Assembly: GCF_031458235.1 (NCBI RefSeq)
Contig: NZ_JAVDYB010000001.1
Location: 4,884,001-4,948,000 of the forward strand
Length of the DNA: 64,000 bases
Direction of reading: 5' to 3'
DNA from: Catenuloplanes atrovinosus
GTDB lineage: Bacteria > Actinomycetota > Actinomycetes > Mycobacteriales > Micromonosporaceae
Numbering within the stretch: position 1 is the first letter of the stretch; every line of letters starts with the position of its first letter. The notes beneath the pieces are model-generated. The model worked only from the letters and a program-made list of their open reading frames with translations, searched no databases and was not told the DNA's origin. A program made the translations under genes and the position numbers. Below, piece after piece: positions 9,001 to 15,906 of this stretch.

Positions 9001-10807
9001 AGAGGTGACCGCCGAGGCAGGACAGGTCCGCGACCAGCTCGGCCGTGTCCTCGGGCAGCGCCGCGATCCGCGCGCCGAGCAGGCTCAGCACGTCGCCGTC
9101 GCCGATGTGCCGGCGCAGCGCCTCCGGGTCCCACCGCCATCCGCCCGGCCCGGGGGTCAGCACGCCCTCCCGGCGCAGCGCGTTGACCAGCACGACCGTG
9201 TCGAACGGGTTGCCGCCGGTGCGCGCGTGCACGGCGGCGGCCAGCCCGGCGCCGTCGTGCGCGGGCAGCCGCAGCAGCTCGGCCAGCAGCGCGCCGGTGT
9301 CCGCGTCGCCGAGGTTGGACAGCTCCAGCCGTACCGGTGGGTCGGGCATGTCCCGCCAGCGGTGAAGCAGTGCGGTGAGCGGATGGGCCGCGTCCAGGTC
9401 CGCGTCCCGGTACGTGCCGACCAGCAGCAGCCCGGTCAGCTCCTCGGCGCCCAGCACCTCGTCGATCAGGCTCAGCGGCGCCGGGCCGGACCACTGCATG
9501 CCGTCCAGCACCAGCACCACCGGCCGGTCCGGGCGCGCCACGGCCTGCAGCAGCTTGAGGCCGGCGCGGGCCAGCCGGGCGGTGGCGGTGCGCGGGTCCA
9601 CGGCGCTGCCACCGGCCGGGATGCCGAGCACGGCCTGGAACTCGGGCACGATCGCGACCAGCAGCCCGGCCTCGATGCCGAGCGCGTCCCGCAGCCGCCA
9701 GCGCGCCTCGATCAGCTCCTCCTCCGGCTCGGCGAGCAGCAGCCGGGCGATCGCGGCGACCGCGAGCCGCACCGGGCTGACGTCCGCGCCGCGCCGCAAC
9801 GCGTCGAAGGCCGCGGAGACGAACCAGCCGCCCGCGCCGGTGACCGTGGGCCGGAGCTGGTCGATCAGGCTGCTCTTGCCGACGCCGGGCGACCCCGAGA
9901 CCAGGACGCAGCGGGTACGGCCGGCGACCGCGTCCCGGAACGCCCCGCGCAGCGTCTCCAGTTCCTCGTCCCGGCCGACCAGCCGCCCCGGGGGCACCAG
10001 CCGCGCCGGGAAGTCGTGCCCCCCGGGCGGGAACACCGCGCCGGGTTCCGCGGCCATCCGGCGCAGGTCGTGCAGCAGCCCCTCGGCGCTCTGGTAGCGG
10101 CGGCCCGGTTCCTTCTCCAGCAGGCGCGCGACGATCGCGGCGAACTGCGGGCCGGCGTCCTCCGGCGGCGCGGGCACGGTGGCGAGGTGGTGGCGGATCA
10201 GGTCGAGCGGGTCCCCGTCCCGGCCGAACGGCGGTGCGCCGGTGGCCAGCTCGTAGAGCGTGGCGCCGAGCGCGTACAGGTCCGCGCGCTGGTCGACCGG
10301 CCAGCCGGTGCGCCCGGTCTGCTCCGGTGCCAGGTACGGCAGCGTGCCGGTGATCTCCGAGTGGTGGGTGAAGCCCGGCCGCTCCTCCGCGAACGTGGTG
10401 GCCAGGTCGAAGTCGATCAGGATCGGCCGCCGCGGCGTACCCTCGGCCAGGATGTTCGCCGGGTTGATGTCCTTGTGCACCACGCCGCGCGCGTGCACGT
10501 CCGCGACCACCTCGGCCAGCTCGGTGGCGAAGCGGACCAGTTCCTCCGCGGGCATCGGCCGGCCGGCGCAGCTCTCCGCGAGCGTGGGCGCGTCGTAGCC
10601 GGCGATCGCCACCTGGTCGTCGCGCACGTCCACCGGCGCGGCCTGCTGCACGCGCGGCAGCCCGGCCAGCCGGTGCAGGATCGCGCGCTCGTGCCCGGCC
10701 CGGCGCGCGGCCTGCGGGCCGCGCGGCGTCTTGATCAGCACGCCCGGCTCGCCGGCGACCCGGACGATGCTCGTGCGCTCGCTGTCGTAGACGACGCCGT
10801 CCCTCAT
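6020..10807 (-). CDS. multidomain Ser/Thr kinase - AAA ATPase - GAF - GGDEF diguanylate cyclase
   Basis: A 1,595-residue cytoplasmic signalling protein. Residues 1-255 are a PknK-like kinase domain: Lys26 (VLIK), catalytic HKDINPAN at 111-118, then DFD in place of DFG at 132-134 and an APEQTGR activation segment. Residues about 275-620 are an AAA_16-type ATPase (LVGRDEELE, Walker A GSPGVGKS at 305-312). A long helical TPR-like region follows, then a GAF domain (about 1,240-1,390), a short coiled coil (RKVAERTEALRAANEQLEML) and a C-terminal GGDEF domain with an intact GGEEF at 1,510-1,514 and DPLTGLANRR. It should make cyclic di-GMP if active. HKD replaces HRD in the kinase loop, so kinase activity may be weak. 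It is monocistronic, and the ATG has GGGA 6 nt upstream. Confidence 0.93.
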   Translation of the reverse strand: MRDGVVYDSERTSIVRVAGEPGVLIKTPRGPQAARRAGHERAILHRLAGLPRVQQAAPVDVRDDQVAIAGYDAPTLAESCAGRPMPAEELVRFATELAEVVADVHARGVVHKDINPANILAEGTPRRPILIDFDLATTFAEERPGFTHHSEITGTLPYLAPEQTGRTGWPVDQRADLYALGATLYELATGAPPFGRDGDPLDLIRHHLATVPAPPEDAGPQFAAIVARLLEKEPGRRYQSAEGLLHDLRRMAAEPGAVFPPGGHDFPARLVPPGRLVGRDEELETLRGAFRDAVAGRTRCVLVSGSPGVGKSSLIDQLRPTVTGAGGWFVSAAFDALRRGADVSPVRLAVAAIARLLLAEPEEELIEARWRLRDALGIEAGLLVAIVPEFQAVLGIPAGGSAVDPRTATARLARAGLKLLQAVARPDRPVVLVLDGMQWSGPAPLSLIDEVLGAEELTGLLLVGTYRDADLDAAHPLTALLHRWRDMPDPPVRLELSNLGDADTGALLAELLRLPAHDGAGLAAAVHARTGGNPFDTVVLVNALRREGVLTPGPGGWRWDPEALRRHIGDGDVLSLLGARIAALPEDTAELVADLSCLGGHLSGGVLAVLADGDPERALGPALEDGLLVAAPDGGVRFRHDRVRQAAYTGRDAADRRARHLRLARRLAAEPGCDGLAAEQYQLVAADVTDPAERRRAVGLLVAAAGHARLVSNYAATEKLLAAAAGLVRGDGPDDDGLRLAIDVERHAALIGLARLDEADAVYQAVRAAAPPLRLAPAATLQAGSLTRRGRAAEACDLGLAVLAALGHPVPDGPDLAEAVHTGVDLVSAWASTPDGLPENTDPGTAAAGLLINQMLLSAYLARPAVVPWLVSEAVRLRVRGGPCRELIGPVGHVMFLTVLARDDYRTGYLAALEVLAESEAHGYEPATSQARYLCATSALPWFEPLEEALRQLRRAREGLLRAGDQVLAGITYWVSASMLMDCGATLDELATEVDHGLALAARTGNDLIAGGLICWRQLVHALRNTGSLDDGEFSAAGHLARVRHVPIAAAHLLFAEALVAAILGDDDALERATSVEDAMTVGVATPLSQLGCLLRCLALTGRLRRPGEPRRPQLLAELDRHRFWLAARAAQGPANLAHLHLLIEAERAAVDADFDSAIRFYDEALHLAGSRRPWHRALIAERAGRYHLGEGLRHAGERLITDAFHRYGEWGATGVCARLAAAYPFLRDAGRRTPGGSTVITSDAVDLLAVLRASQALSSTTRVGRLQERVAEVLTALTGATGVRLVLRDVESGGWFLLDADEDVVPLAEAAGRLPVTAIRYAQRTGVPLLIGDTSDDDRFRGDAYLRSLPGCSMLIVPILSRGEPRGMLVLESRHGRNAFAVNGIDAVQLIAGQLSVSLDNALLYASLERKVAERTEALRAANEQLEMLAVTDPLTGLANRRRLTEVLEEAWRRSVRPGMPLAVALIDIDRFKLLNDFYGHQAGDECLRQVARTLVRAVRDTDTVARFGGEEFVAVLPGADRETAVVVAERMRAAVAALAHEHELSEHGVVTVSVGVAAAVPDRVGRHESLIKLADEALYAAKRDGRNRVVAHG

Positions 10808-10861
10808 CGACGTCCCGATCGGCGGGCTCGCCCGGTTTGTGAGGTCTTTGCCGGAACGGCC

Positions 10862-10891
10862 GGTGCCCGTACCCGCCCGGGAGCGGGCACC
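10862..10891 (-). terminator. hairpin after the F420-reductase-like gene
   Basis: GGTGCCCG and CGGGCACC form an 8-bp stem around a 14-nt GC-rich loop, 11 nt past the stop of the gene at 10902-11480. There is no T tract, which is common for actinomycete terminators. Confidence 0.4.
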
Positions 10892-10901
10892 GGCGCACGG
10901 C

Positions 10902-11480
10902 TCAGTTGACGACGGCGAACCCGCCGGTCCAGGTGATCTTCTCGCCGGCCGCGAGCGTGATCTGGAGGAGGGCGAGCGCCTCCAGCTCGCGGGCGCGCTT
11001 GAGGCCGCCGGCGTCGACCGCCTTCAGACCGCCGCCCTGGACGAGCGCGGCGACCGCGGCCTTGGCGTCCGCGTCATCGCCCGCGATCAGGACCGTGGTC
11101 GGGGCGGCGCCGCCGACCGAGCCGGACGCCAGCGTGCCGCCGAAGGTGGTGTTGAAGGCCTTGACCACGCGGGACTCCGGCAGTGCGGCCGCGATCTCGG
11201 CGGCGGCGGACCCGTCGGCCGGGACGACCAGGCCGTCGAAGGTCGCGAAATCGATCGGGTTGGTCAGGTCGACCACGACCTTGCCGGCCAGCTCCGCGCG
11301 GCGGGCCGCGACGACGCCGGCGACGGCCGCGTACGGCACGGCCAGCACCACGATGTCGCCGGTGACCGGCTTGCCCGCGTCCGCGCTGTTGAACAGCTCG
11401 ACCGAGTTGCCGCCCTTGGCCGCGAGGCCGGAGACGGCCTGGCCCATGTTGCCGCTGCCGATGATGCTGACGTGCGCCAT
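10902..11480 (-). CDS. NADPH-dependent F420 reductase-like NAD(P)-binding protein
   Basis: A 192-residue dinucleotide-binding protein of the F420H2:NADP+ oxidoreductase/Npd group. It shows an N-terminal Rossmann motif IIGSGNMGQAVSGLAAKGG, then DIVVLAVPYAAVAGVV, VVVDLTNPIDF, VVKAFNTTFG and a C-terminal helix ELEALALLQITLA. Known members move hydride between NADPH and F420 or act as NADP-binding redox enzymes; the exact substrate cannot be read here. ATG 11480 has a GAGGGAG site 6 nt upstream. It is divergent from a MarR regulator, with two matching palindromes in the 86-nt gap, so it is very likely the repressor's target. Confidence 0.88.
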   Translation of the reverse strand: MAHVSIIGSGNMGQAVSGLAAKGGNSVELFNSADAGKPVTGDIVVLAVPYAAVAGVVAARRAELAGKVVVDLTNPIDFATFDGLVVPADGSAAAEIAAALPESRVVKAFNTTFGGTLASGSVGGAAPTTVLIAGDDADAKAAVAALVQGGGLKAVDAGGLKRARELEALALLQITLAAGEKITWTGGFAVVN

Positions 11481-11500
11481 GACGCTCTCCCTCGTGCTCT

Positions 11501-11518
11501 TGGTTGTTGCTACAACCA
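11501..11518. promoter_or_regulatory. MarR-type operator 1
   Basis: TGGTTGTTGCTACAACCA is a perfect 7-bp inverted repeat around 4 nt. It lies in the divergent promoter region between the F420-reductase-like and marR genes, and a second copy lies 28 bp further on. Confidence 0.8.
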
Positions 11519-11528
11519 TTGCACGCAC

Positions 11529-11546
11529 AGGTTGTCGCTACAACCA
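11529..11546. promoter_or_regulatory. MarR-type operator 2
   Basis: AGGTTGTCGCTACAACCA repeats operator 1 with a 6-bp perfect dyad (GGTTGT/ACAACC). It lies just upstream of the likely -10 box CACAAT (11554-11559) of marR, so binding would block marR transcription. Confidence 0.78.
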
Positions 11547-11566
11547 TCTGTGGCACAATTGTGAAC

Positions 11567-12055
11567 GTGGACACGCAATGGCTCACCCGCCAGCAGCTGG
11601 CGGCCTGGGTACGGCTGATCGCCGTGGTCGAGCTGCTGCCCGGCGTGCTGGACTCCCAGCTGCGCCGGGACTCGCAGCTCACCCACTTCGACTACTACGT
11701 GCTCGCGATGCTCTCCGAGGCGCCCGACCGGAAGATGCGGATGACCGAGCTGGCCGAGCACACCACCGCCACGCTCGCCCGGCTGTCCCACGTCGTACAG
11801 CGCCTGGAGGCACGCGGCCTGGTCGAACGCCGGCCCTGCCCGGGCGACAAGCGCGCCACCAACGCGCACCTCACCGAGGCGGGCTGGGCCAAGGTCCAGG
11901 AGGCGGCGCCGGGCCATGTCAACACGGTGCGCCATCACGTGATCGACGCGCTCACGCCGGCCCAGATCACCCAGCTGCACGAGATCACCGAGGCGATCCT
12001 GAACCGTCTCGACCCGGACGGGCGCGGCACCACGCTCCACCACCGGTACGACTGA
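11567..12055 (+). CDS. MarR family transcriptional regulator
   Basis: A 162-residue winged-helix repressor. It has the MarR layout: dimer helix (LAAWVRLIAVVELLPGVL), FDYYVLAMLSEAPDRKMRMTEL, recognition helix ATLARLSHVVQRLEARGLV, and the wing ERRPCPGDKRATNAHLTE with the usual DxRA-like DKRA. A CACAAT -10 box sits 7 nt before GTG 11567 and no ribosome site exists, which suggests a leaderless transcript. GTG 11561 is an alternative. It probably represses itself and the divergent F420-reductase-like gene through two palindromes; the ligand is unknown. Confidence 0.92.
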   Translation: MDTQWLTRQQLAAWVRLIAVVELLPGVLDSQLRRDSQLTHFDYYVLAMLSEAPDRKMRMTELAEHTTATLARLSHVVQRLEARGLVERRPCPGDKRATNAHLTEAGWAKVQEAAPGHVNTVRHHVIDALTPAQITQLHEITEAILNRLDPDGRGTTLHHRYD

Positions 12056-12116
12056 CGGACGCGGACCCGACAGCGCGCTTGCCCCGGCGCCGGGCGCGGA
12101 TGGAGCATCGACAGAC

Positions 12117-12485
12117 ATGACGCTGTACGAGTCCATCGGGGGTGAGCCCGCGGTCCGGGCCGCCGTGGCGGAGTTCTATCGGCGGGTCGTCGCCGACCCG
12201 GAGTTGGCCGGCTACTTCGCCGGCGTGGACCTCGCCCGGCTCAAGGCGCACCAGCGCGCGTTCCTGGCCACGGCGGTCGGCGGGCCGGGTGCCTACCACG
12301 GACGGTCCATGACGGACGCGCACGCGGGCCTGGGCATCACCGGCGCGGCGTTCGACGCCGTGGTCGCCCATCTGGCGGCCGCGCTGACCACGCTCGGCGT
12401 GCCCGAGCCGGAGATCGCCCGCATCGCGGCCACGCTGGCTCCGCTGCGGGCGGACATAGTCGAGGACCGGATGAGCAACGGGTGA
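12117..12485 (+). CDS. glbN: group 1 truncated haemoglobin (trHbN)
   Basis: A 122-residue haem protein of the truncated haemoglobin N class, which binds O2 and NO and can detoxify NO. It starts MTLYESIGGE, typical of the family. Tyr21 in the FYRR segment is at the distal B10 position, the AVGGPGAYHGRSM loop is characteristic, and His69 in DAHAGLGIT is the expected proximal haem ligand. It stands 61 nt after marR on the same strand and may be read from its own promoter. Confidence 0.92.
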   Translation: MTLYESIGGEPAVRAAVAEFYRRVVADPELAGYFAGVDLARLKAHQRAFLATAVGGPGAYHGRSMTDAHAGLGITGAAFDAVVAHLAAALTTLGVPEPEIARIAATLAPLRADIVEDRMSNG

Positions 12486-12522
12486 CCTGGCGGTCGGGCA
12501 GGTCGCGGCGCACGCTGGGACA

Positions 12523-13146
12523 ATGATCGACTGGGCCGGATTCATCCCCGCCGCGCTGCTCGTCTCGCTCATCCCCGGCGCGAACCAGCTGCTCGGCCTC
12601 GGCAACGCCGTACGGCACGGCTCGCTGCGCGCGCTGGCCGGCATCGGCGGCCGGCTGGCCGCGTTCGTGGTGCTGATCGGCCTGGTGGTGGCCGGCCTCG
12701 GCGCGGTGCTGGCCGCGTCCGCCACCGCACTCGAAGTGATCAAGTGGGTGGGCGTGGTCTACCTGGCCTGGCTCGGCGTGACCAGCCTGCGCGGCGCACT
12801 GCGCGCCGAGGCGCAGCACACCCGGTCCACCACCCGGCACGGCGTCGCACCGATCGTCACGCACGAGTTCGTGGTCGCGATCAGCAACCCGAAGGCGCTG
12901 CTCCTCTTCGCCGCGCTGCTCCCCCAGTTCACCGACACCACCACCCCCGGCGCCGACCTGCGGCTCGCCCTGCTCGGCGCCGCCTACCTCGCCATCGAAC
13001 TCCTGGTCGGCCTCCTCTACATCGCGGTCGGCCGCCGCATCGGCGCCAGCGGCATCCCCGCCCGCACCCAGCGCCGCGTCGCCGTCGGCACCGGCATCAC
13101 CTTCCTCGGCATGGCCGGCCTCCTCGCCGCCGACGACCTCACCTGA
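12523..13146 (+). CDS. LysE/RhtB family amino-acid exporter
   Basis: A 207-residue integral membrane protein of the LysE translocator family, which exports amino acids or related metabolites. It has the typical opening FIPAALLVSLIPGANQLLGL, a first cytoplasmic loop GNAVRHGSLRALAGIGGRLAA, and about six hydrophobic helices. ISNPKALLLFAALLPQF is the family's conserved motif. The start ATG follows GGGA by 4 nt. The substrate cannot be told. Codon use becomes extremely C-rich towards the 3' end. Confidence 0.93.
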   Translation: MIDWAGFIPAALLVSLIPGANQLLGLGNAVRHGSLRALAGIGGRLAAFVVLIGLVVAGLGAVLAASATALEVIKWVGVVYLAWLGVTSLRGALRAEAQHTRSTTRHGVAPIVTHEFVVAISNPKALLLFAALLPQFTDTTTPGADLRLALLGAAYLAIELLVGLLYIAVGRRIGASGIPARTQRRVAVGTGITFLGMAGLLAADDLT

Positions 13147-13595
13147 CCCCCCGCCACCCGCCCCGCCCGCCCCGCCGGCCCCGCCCCGCCCGCGCCGCCC
13201 GCCCCGCCCCTCCGCGTCGATCTAGGGCGGATTCCCGCGGTCCGATCTCCAATCACGTGAATCCCCCCTAGATCGACGCGGAGGGGGGCGGCAGGGCGGG
13301 CGGGGCGGGCGGGTCCGGCGGGGCGGGCGGGCTGGGACGCGTGGGGCGCTGGGGAAGGCGCACGGCGGGAGCCGCGGTGTCAGTGACCACACGGATGCCG
13401 GCTCCGACCGGCGGACCGGAGCGGAGCGCCAGCGGAGTCGGAGGGGAGCCGGAGGTTTGCCCGCGGGAGCATGCGGGCCGGACCCGGCCGGGAGCGGGAA
13501 GATCGGGGTCCGGAGTCCGCGCGGTGCCCGCGGGCCGCACCACACCGGAACGGAAGCGGGGTCCGATCAGAAGCCGGAACCGGAGCGGGGTCCGA
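13147..13595. other. intergenic region, low complexity, with one palindromic element
   Basis: There is no gene here. The first 60 bases are a CCGCC-type low-complexity run that mirrors a GGCGGG run near 13,290-13,330. In between lies the 80-bp inverted repeat listed separately. The rest shows no ORF with gene-like content. Confidence 0.6.
13207..13286. repeat. palindromic intergenic repeat (REP/MITE-like)
   Basis: Two perfect 21-bp arms (13207-13227 and 13266-13286) face each other across 38 bases. The inner part of the right arm reads CTAGATCGACGCGGAGG. From memory, intergenic palindromes containing GATCGACGCGG are abundant in Micromonosporaceae genomes; that point needs a genome-wide count. 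It lies between two convergent genes (LysE and DUF72) and could terminate both. Confidence 0.75.
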
Positions 13596-14450
13596 TCAGA
13601 ACAGGGTGAGGGGGCCGATCGGCTCCGGTTCCGGAAGGGGTGGCAGGGCGGGGATGCGGGCGCGGACCTGTGCGTGGAAGCGGCGGGCCAGGTCCGGGGC
13701 GTCCGCGTTGTCCGGGGTATGGATGAAGATCGTGGGTGAGCGGCCCTCGCGGAGCCAGTCCGCGGCGACGTCGACCCAGCGCTGCCAGCCCTCGACCGTC
13801 TCGTCCACCCTGTCCCGGCCGAGGTAGCGGATGATCGGCTGGTCGGTGAGGGCCCGGGTACGCAGCGGCATGCGCGGCTTCTTGGTCCAGGCCTCGCGCT
13901 CGCCGTCGCTGGTGGGGCGCTTCGCGAAGAACGCGGTGGTGTCGAACGGGACCCACTCGGCGCGGTGCGGGGCGAGCGTCTCCTCCAGCGCCGCCGCGGC
14001 GCGCGGGTCGTCGAAGAAGGCCTGGTGGCGGACCTCGACGGCGTAGCGATGGCCGGCCGGGAGGCGGTGCAGGAAGGCGGCCAGCGCGGGTACGTCACCG
14101 GGGCCGAACGAGCCGGGCAGCTGAATCCAGAGCGCGTGGACGCGCGGGCCGAGCGGCTCGATCGCGTGCAGGAAGTGCGCCAGCGGCTCGCGGGCGGCGG
14201 GGCCGAGCCGGTGTTCGTGGGTGACCGGTTTGGGCAGCTTGAGCACGAACCGGAAGGACTCGTCCGTCGCGGCGGCCCAGGTCTCGGTGGTCTCCCGGGA
14301 CGGCGTGGCGTAGAACGTGGTGTTGCCCTCGACCGCGTCGCACCAGCCGGCGTAGGCGCGCAGCCGCTCCGCGGCGGTGGACGGGTGCGGCAGGAAGCGG
14401 CCCTGCCAGGGCTTGAGGGTCCACATCGCGCAGCCGACCGAGAGACGCAT
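13596..14450 (-). CDS. DUF72 domain protein
   Basis: A 284-residue DUF72 protein, a TIM-barrel family of unknown biochemical role. Characteristic pieces are VGCAMWTLKPWQGRFLP at the N-terminus, AVEGNTTFYATPSRETTETW, FRFVLKLPKPVTHEH, AVEVRHQAFFDD and IFIHTPDNADAPDLARRF. The length is normal. ATG 14450 is the usual family start but sits inside a perfect hairpin and has no ribosome site; ATG 14480, 10 codons upstream in frame, is an alternative. Confidence 0.9.
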   Translation of the reverse strand: MRLSVGCAMWTLKPWQGRFLPHPSTAAERLRAYAGWCDAVEGNTTFYATPSRETTETWAAATDESFRFVLKLPKPVTHEHRLGPAAREPLAHFLHAIEPLGPRVHALWIQLPGSFGPGDVPALAAFLHRLPAGHRYAVEVRHQAFFDDPRAAAALEETLAPHRAEWVPFDTTAFFAKRPTSDGEREAWTKKPRMPLRTRALTDQPIIRYLGRDRVDETVEGWQRWVDVAADWLREGRSPTIFIHTPDNADAPDLARRFHAQVRARIPALPPLPEPEPIGPLTLF

Positions 14451-14480
14451 GGGGTGCACCGTAACAACGGTGCACCCCAT
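14449..14480 (-). terminator. perfect hairpin spanning the DUF72 start codon
   Basis: ATGGGGTGCACCGT and ACGGTGCACCCCAT pair perfectly (14 bp) around AACA. The hairpin begins 9 nt after the stop of the upstream membrane gene, so it probably terminates that gene. It also contains the DUF72 ATG and would hide it in any read-through transcript. Confidence 0.6.
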
Positions 14481-14488
14481 GCCCGTGA

Positions 14489-15448
14489 TCAGATGCGGCC
14501 GGTGCCGGCGATCCGGGCGGGCAGGCCGCGGCGGGCACGCTCGGCACGGACCGCGATCTCCACGATGTCCCACACCGCGGCGATCGCGAACGTCGCCATC
14601 ACCGCGAGGCTCGCCCAGTAGAGCGGCTCGCCGCCGGGCGCGAGGCCGGGGAAGGCGGGGTTGAAGATCTCGCCACGGTACGCCAGCCAGACCACCGGCA
14701 CGGCGACGGCCAGCGCGAGCACCGCGTTCGCGGCCGCGGTCGCCCGGGTGTAGCCGGCCCGGAAGACCCAGAGCGCCCAGGCGGCCTCCAGGACCAGGAC
14801 CACGATGAGGTACGGCCACCAGAACGACCAGTTCGCCGGGTCGAGCACGGGCACGTCGGTGAACGTGAACTGCTGCAGCACCAGGCCGGCGATGAGCAGC
14901 ACGGGCCACGCCACGTTCGGCACCAACTGGCTGGTGGCCAGCCGGTCCGGCTCGTACTTCGGCAGGTCCGCCGGCGTCCACGGGCCGGCCAGCGCACGCC
15001 GGCCCACGTCGACGCGCTCGATCACGGCGAACGTGGCGGTGGCCCAGAAGCCGAGGTGGGTGCCGACGGAGAGCGTGGTGGTGACGATGCCGCCGATCAC
15101 CGGGCCGATCGCGGGCGACTCGATCAGCCGCAGCACGGTGGTGACCGTCACGACGATCGGCAGCACCACGGTGTACAGCATGATCATTAGACGGCGCCAG
15201 GCCGGATAGACCTCCGGCCCGATCAGGTGGCGGGGACGGTCGGTATATCGGTCGGCGAGCCGGTCGGGGTCGCCGAGCTCCAGCAGCGTGCGCTCGATCG
15301 CGGCCTCGCGCGTGTCGCCCGCGTCGACGCGGGCCTCCACCGCGTCCTCGATCGAGGCGCGCAGCTCACGGTCGAGGTCGGCGCGCTGACTCTCCGGTAT
15401 GCGGCGCAGCGCGGTGGTCACGTACCGGTCGATGAGGGTGGCGGTCAT
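14489..15448 (-). CDS. HAAS-domain multi-pass membrane protein
   Basis: A 319-residue membrane protein. Residues 1-70 form a helical HAAS/permease-prefix domain (TALRRIPESQRADLDRELRA, ERTLLELGDPDRLADRYTD), a module that commonly sits beside PadR regulators. It is followed by about eight hydrophobic helices with no catalytic motif. The ATG overlaps the padR stop (ATGA), so the two are one operon. The role is unknown; by analogy it may work in membrane-stress sensing or transport. Confidence 0.85.
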   Translation of the reverse strand: MTATLIDRYVTTALRRIPESQRADLDRELRASIEDAVEARVDAGDTREAAIERTLLELGDPDRLADRYTDRPRHLIGPEVYPAWRRLMIMLYTVVLPIVVTVTTVLRLIESPAIGPVIGGIVTTTLSVGTHLGFWATATFAVIERVDVGRRALAGPWTPADLPKYEPDRLATSQLVPNVAWPVLLIAGLVLQQFTFTDVPVLDPANWSFWWPYLIVVLVLEAAWALWVFRAGYTRATAAANAVLALAVAVPVVWLAYRGEIFNPAFPGLAPGGEPLYWASLAVMATFAIAAVWDIVEIAVRAERARRGLPARIAGTGRI

Positions 15449-15789
15449 GCGGGGCTCCCGGGGGTGTCGAGATCGGTGATGGCCTTGTCGAGGCGGGTCC
15501 ACTCGGTGCGGAGCGCGTCCGCGACCGCGTCGCCCGCGGGGGTGGTCGTGTAGAACTTGCGCGGCCGGGCCTCGTCCGTGTTCCACGCGCTGGTGAGCAG
15601 GCCCTGCGCCTCCAAGCGGCGCAGCAGCGGGTACAGCGTGTTCGCCTCCACCTCGAAGCCGGCCGCGGCCAGCGTCTCGAGCAGCGAGTATCCGTAGCCG
15701 GGCGCCCGCAGCACGGTGAGGCTCGCGACGACGACCGTGCCACGGCGCAGCTCCTGCAGGTGGCTGGAGAGCGTCGCATCCATTGTCAT
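15445..15789 (-). CDS. PadR family transcriptional regulator
   Basis: A 114-residue PadR repressor of the short subfamily. It has a winged helix with GTVVVASLTVLRAPGYGYSL, the recognition region VEANTLYPLLRRLEAQGLL, and a wing ending RPRKFYTTTPAG, followed by a short dimer helix. A TATCGT -10 hexamer lies 7 nt before ATG 15789, so a leaderless start there is likely; GTG 15795 and ATG 15783 are alternatives. It shares an operon with the HAAS membrane protein and has a 21-bp palindrome over its promoter. Confidence 0.93.
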   Translation of the reverse strand: MTMDATLSSHLQELRRGTVVVASLTVLRAPGYGYSLLETLAAAGFEVEANTLYPLLRRLEAQGLLTSAWNTDEARPRKFYTTTPAGDAVADALRTEWTRLDKAITDLDTPGSPA

Positions 15790-15799
15790 GTCCACAACG

Positions 15800-15820
15800 A
15801 TAGTGTGTCACACACACTAT
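15800..15820. promoter_or_regulatory. PadR operator
   Basis: ATAGTGTGT-N3-ACACACTAT is a perfect 9-bp dyad overlapping the likely promoter of padR (TATCGT, just downstream on the minus strand). The position is right for autorepression. It is also 87 bp upstream of the divergent hydrolase gene. Confidence 0.8.
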
Positions 15821-15906
15821 GGCAATGGCTTACAGCAAAGTGTGTGCCCACGGTGCCACCGGACGGGCGGCGCGCGCGTCTATCCGTACGAGAGAAGGGA
15901 TGTCCT

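Noticed and set aside
7190-10909. 1,239-aa plus-strand open frame
   Set aside because: It lies antisense to the kinase/GGDEF gene. Its sequence is Gln/Arg/Val-rich and has no family features.
13147-13330. Origin or attachment site in the CCGCC-rich tract
   Set aside because: No DnaA boxes, no tRNA, no recombinase; it is low-complexity flanking a palindrome.
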